Assembly: GCF_006716265.1 (NCBI RefSeq) | Contig: NZ_VFOS01000001.1 | Span: 1,770,325 to 1,834,324, forward strand | DNA: 64,000 nt | Direction: 5' to 3' | Origin: Rarobacter faecitabidus | Lineage (GTDB): Bacteria > Actinomycetota > Actinomycetes > Actinomycetales > Cellulomonadaceae | Shown here: piece after piece, positions 63,225 to 64,000 of the stretch | How positions within the stretch are numbered: the stretch's first letter is position 1 | How the letters are laid out: every line of letters starts with the position of its first letter | The notes under the pieces: model-generated | Told to the model about the DNA's origin: nothing | What the model saw: only the letters and a program-made list of their open reading frames with translations | Database searches by the model: none | Program-made: the position numbers and the translations under genes

Positions 63225-64000
<776 letters not shown>

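Overview
The window is high-GC DNA from an actinobacterium (Actinomycetota), most likely of the Actinomycetales/Micrococcales type. This rests on the gene order (str, S10, spc and alpha ribosomal clusters, and a glmM-coaA-glmS-acpS-nnr-alr-tsaE-tsaB-rimI-tsaD backbone), frequent GTG/TTG starts, DUF5709 and DUF6541 proteins, a zinc-type S14, and an LPXTG wall-anchored fibril protein. I cannot name a genus from the sequence alone. Almost everything from 7.9 kb onward lies on the minus strand.

Layout. (1) 1-7.8 kb, plus strand: two tandem GH81 endo-beta-1,3-glucanases (the first cut by the window edge) and a GH64 beta-1,3-glucanase, all secreted and each ending in a lysine-rich beta-sandwich tail behind a low-complexity linker; together they form a beta-1,3-glucan degradation locus. 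(2) 8.0-16.2 kb: tsaD, rimI, tsaB and tsaE (t6A tRNA modification), alr, nnr, acpS, glmS. (3) 16.4-19.7 kb: a tightly overlapping three-gene operon of a DUF4956 membrane protein, a VTC-domain (polyphosphate-polymerase-like) protein and a lipoprotein with a DUF4353-type beta-helix. This is the best candidate for a poorly described system. (4) 19.9-22.8 kb: coaA (plus), def, glmM. (5) 23.0-26.8 kb: two paralogous secreted lysine-rich multi-domain proteins inserted between glmM and rpsI-rplM. (6) 27.1-33.8 kb: rpsI, rplM, trhO, a DUF5709 protein, truA, a divergent ROK/polyphosphate-glucokinase-like kinase, and a large DUF6541 membrane protein. (7) 33.9-50.2 kb: the ribosomal supercluster from rplQ-rpoA back through infA, map, adk, secY, spc and S10 to rpsJ. 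rpsD is not in the alpha cluster. (8) 50.7-53.6 kb: a 976-residue LPXTG protein with lectin-like and CshA-type repeats, placed between rpsJ and tuf. (9) 53.8-58.2 kb: tuf, fusA, rpsG, rpsL. (10) 58.7-64.0 kb: a small membrane protein (with an overlapping small ORF), rpoC, and the 3' end of rpoB.

The housekeeping backbone covers translation, transcription, secretion, N-terminal methionine processing and amino-sugar/cell-wall precursor supply (alr, glmS, glmM). Accessory surface and secreted genes sit at a few discrete points in it. Strong perfect hairpins mark most transcription-unit ends. Several genes (coaA, tsaD, trhO, truA and the ROK kinase) have a TANNNT element six or seven bases before the start codon, the geometry of leaderless transcripts.
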